Assembly (NCBI GenBank): GCA_902702965.1
Contig: CACRXP010000066.1
Coordinates: 534,603-598,602 of the forward strand
Length of the DNA stretch: 64,000 nt
Origin: Spirometra erinaceieuropaei
Taxonomy: Eukaryota; Platyhelminthes; Cestoda; Diphyllobothriidea; Diphyllobothriidae
Direction of reading: 5' to 3'
Shown here piece after piece: positions 63,805-64,000 of this stretch; position 1 is the stretch's first letter, and each line of letters begins with the position of its first letter. The position numbers and the translations under genes were made by a program. Below the pieces are notes generated by a model. That model was not told the origin of the DNA and made no database searches. It saw only the letters and a program-made list of their open reading frames with translations.

Positions 63805-63950
63805 TTGTGACCAAGCGGGTGAGTGTGTGTTGAGTGAGCTACAATTACCAATTTAACATTCATATTGGAAGGAGAAGACTGAAGGCACCGGAATGTGGGG
63901 TTTAGTGTATAAAGAACCCAGGGGGCAGATATTTCCTCTCAGGACTATAA
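63805..63950 (+). repeat. Direct repeat, copy 2
   Basis: GTTGTGACCAAGCGGGTGAG, GGAGAAGACTGAAGGCACC and GGTTTAGTGTATAAAGAACCC match 59955-60110. The repeat may go on past the window edge. Confidence 0.5.
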
Positions 63951-64000
63951 ATATCCTGATTCTCTTCATTTTATGAACAGTGGAGCACAGAATTGGCAGA

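Overview
The window is animal DNA that is very poor in host genes and packed with decayed transposable elements. There are no bacterial-style operons, rRNA genes or CRISPR arrays. The only host gene I can support is a tetraspanin-family gene on the minus strand (26363-36191). Five consecutive phase-0 exons were reconstructed, including two micro-introns of 37 and 33 nt. Such tiny introns next to introns of several kb, TTAGGG-like repeats, Penelope-like elements, CR1/RTE-like LINEs and tRNA-derived SINEs suggest a parasitic flatworm, most likely a tapeworm with a large, repeat-rich genome. The taxon is inference, not read directly.

Layout. 1-3170: minus-strand LINE fragments of at least two families. 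5480-7430: two Penelope-like (PLE) fragments with GIY-YIG endonuclease sequence and promoter/hammerhead pLTRs. 7470-14600: a copy of a 539-bp repeat (called R1 here), degenerate telomere-like blocks, an 80-bp inverted repeat, a lone hammerhead pLTR and a possible LTR-element remnant. 14869-16870: a PLE bounded by 65-bp inverted repeats, with a complete R1 copy nested in its 3' part and flanked by a 12-bp target-site duplication. 16870-26362: mostly unrecognised, with two tRNA-derived SINEs, an R1 copy and one PLE fragment. 26363-36191: the tetraspanin gene; its 6.5-kb intron 4 holds four more PLE pieces whose hammerhead-type motifs lie on the sense strand of the gene. 36200-41770: mostly empty, apart from a 225-bp inverted pair of tRNA-like SINEs and a LINE 3' end. 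41770-48260: LINE fragments and a decayed Helitron (Rep and Pif1-helicase remnants) split by a nested LINE. 48263-54720: two LINEs of different families joined head-to-head at their 5' ends; one has C-terminal C2H2 zinc fingers. 54720-62450: R1 and LINE reverse-transcriptase fragments in both orientations. 62450-64000: little recognised.

Most notable is a repeated promoter plus hammerhead-ribozyme module. Each has the core C(U/C)GA(U/C)GA, a 6-bp stem II, GAAACGUC with its palindromic ACGU, and a short stem I whose bases co-vary between copies. It is associated with Penelope-like retroelements. PLE hammerheads are known in the literature. The local points worth checking are their clustering on the sense strand of one host intron, a second architecture with a palindromic AAAUUU, and the recurrent U-to-C change in the core.

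Nearly all transposon ORFs are interrupted by frameshifts, stops or truncations, so little here is likely to be an active element. Reading-frame joins were made by eye without alignment tools.
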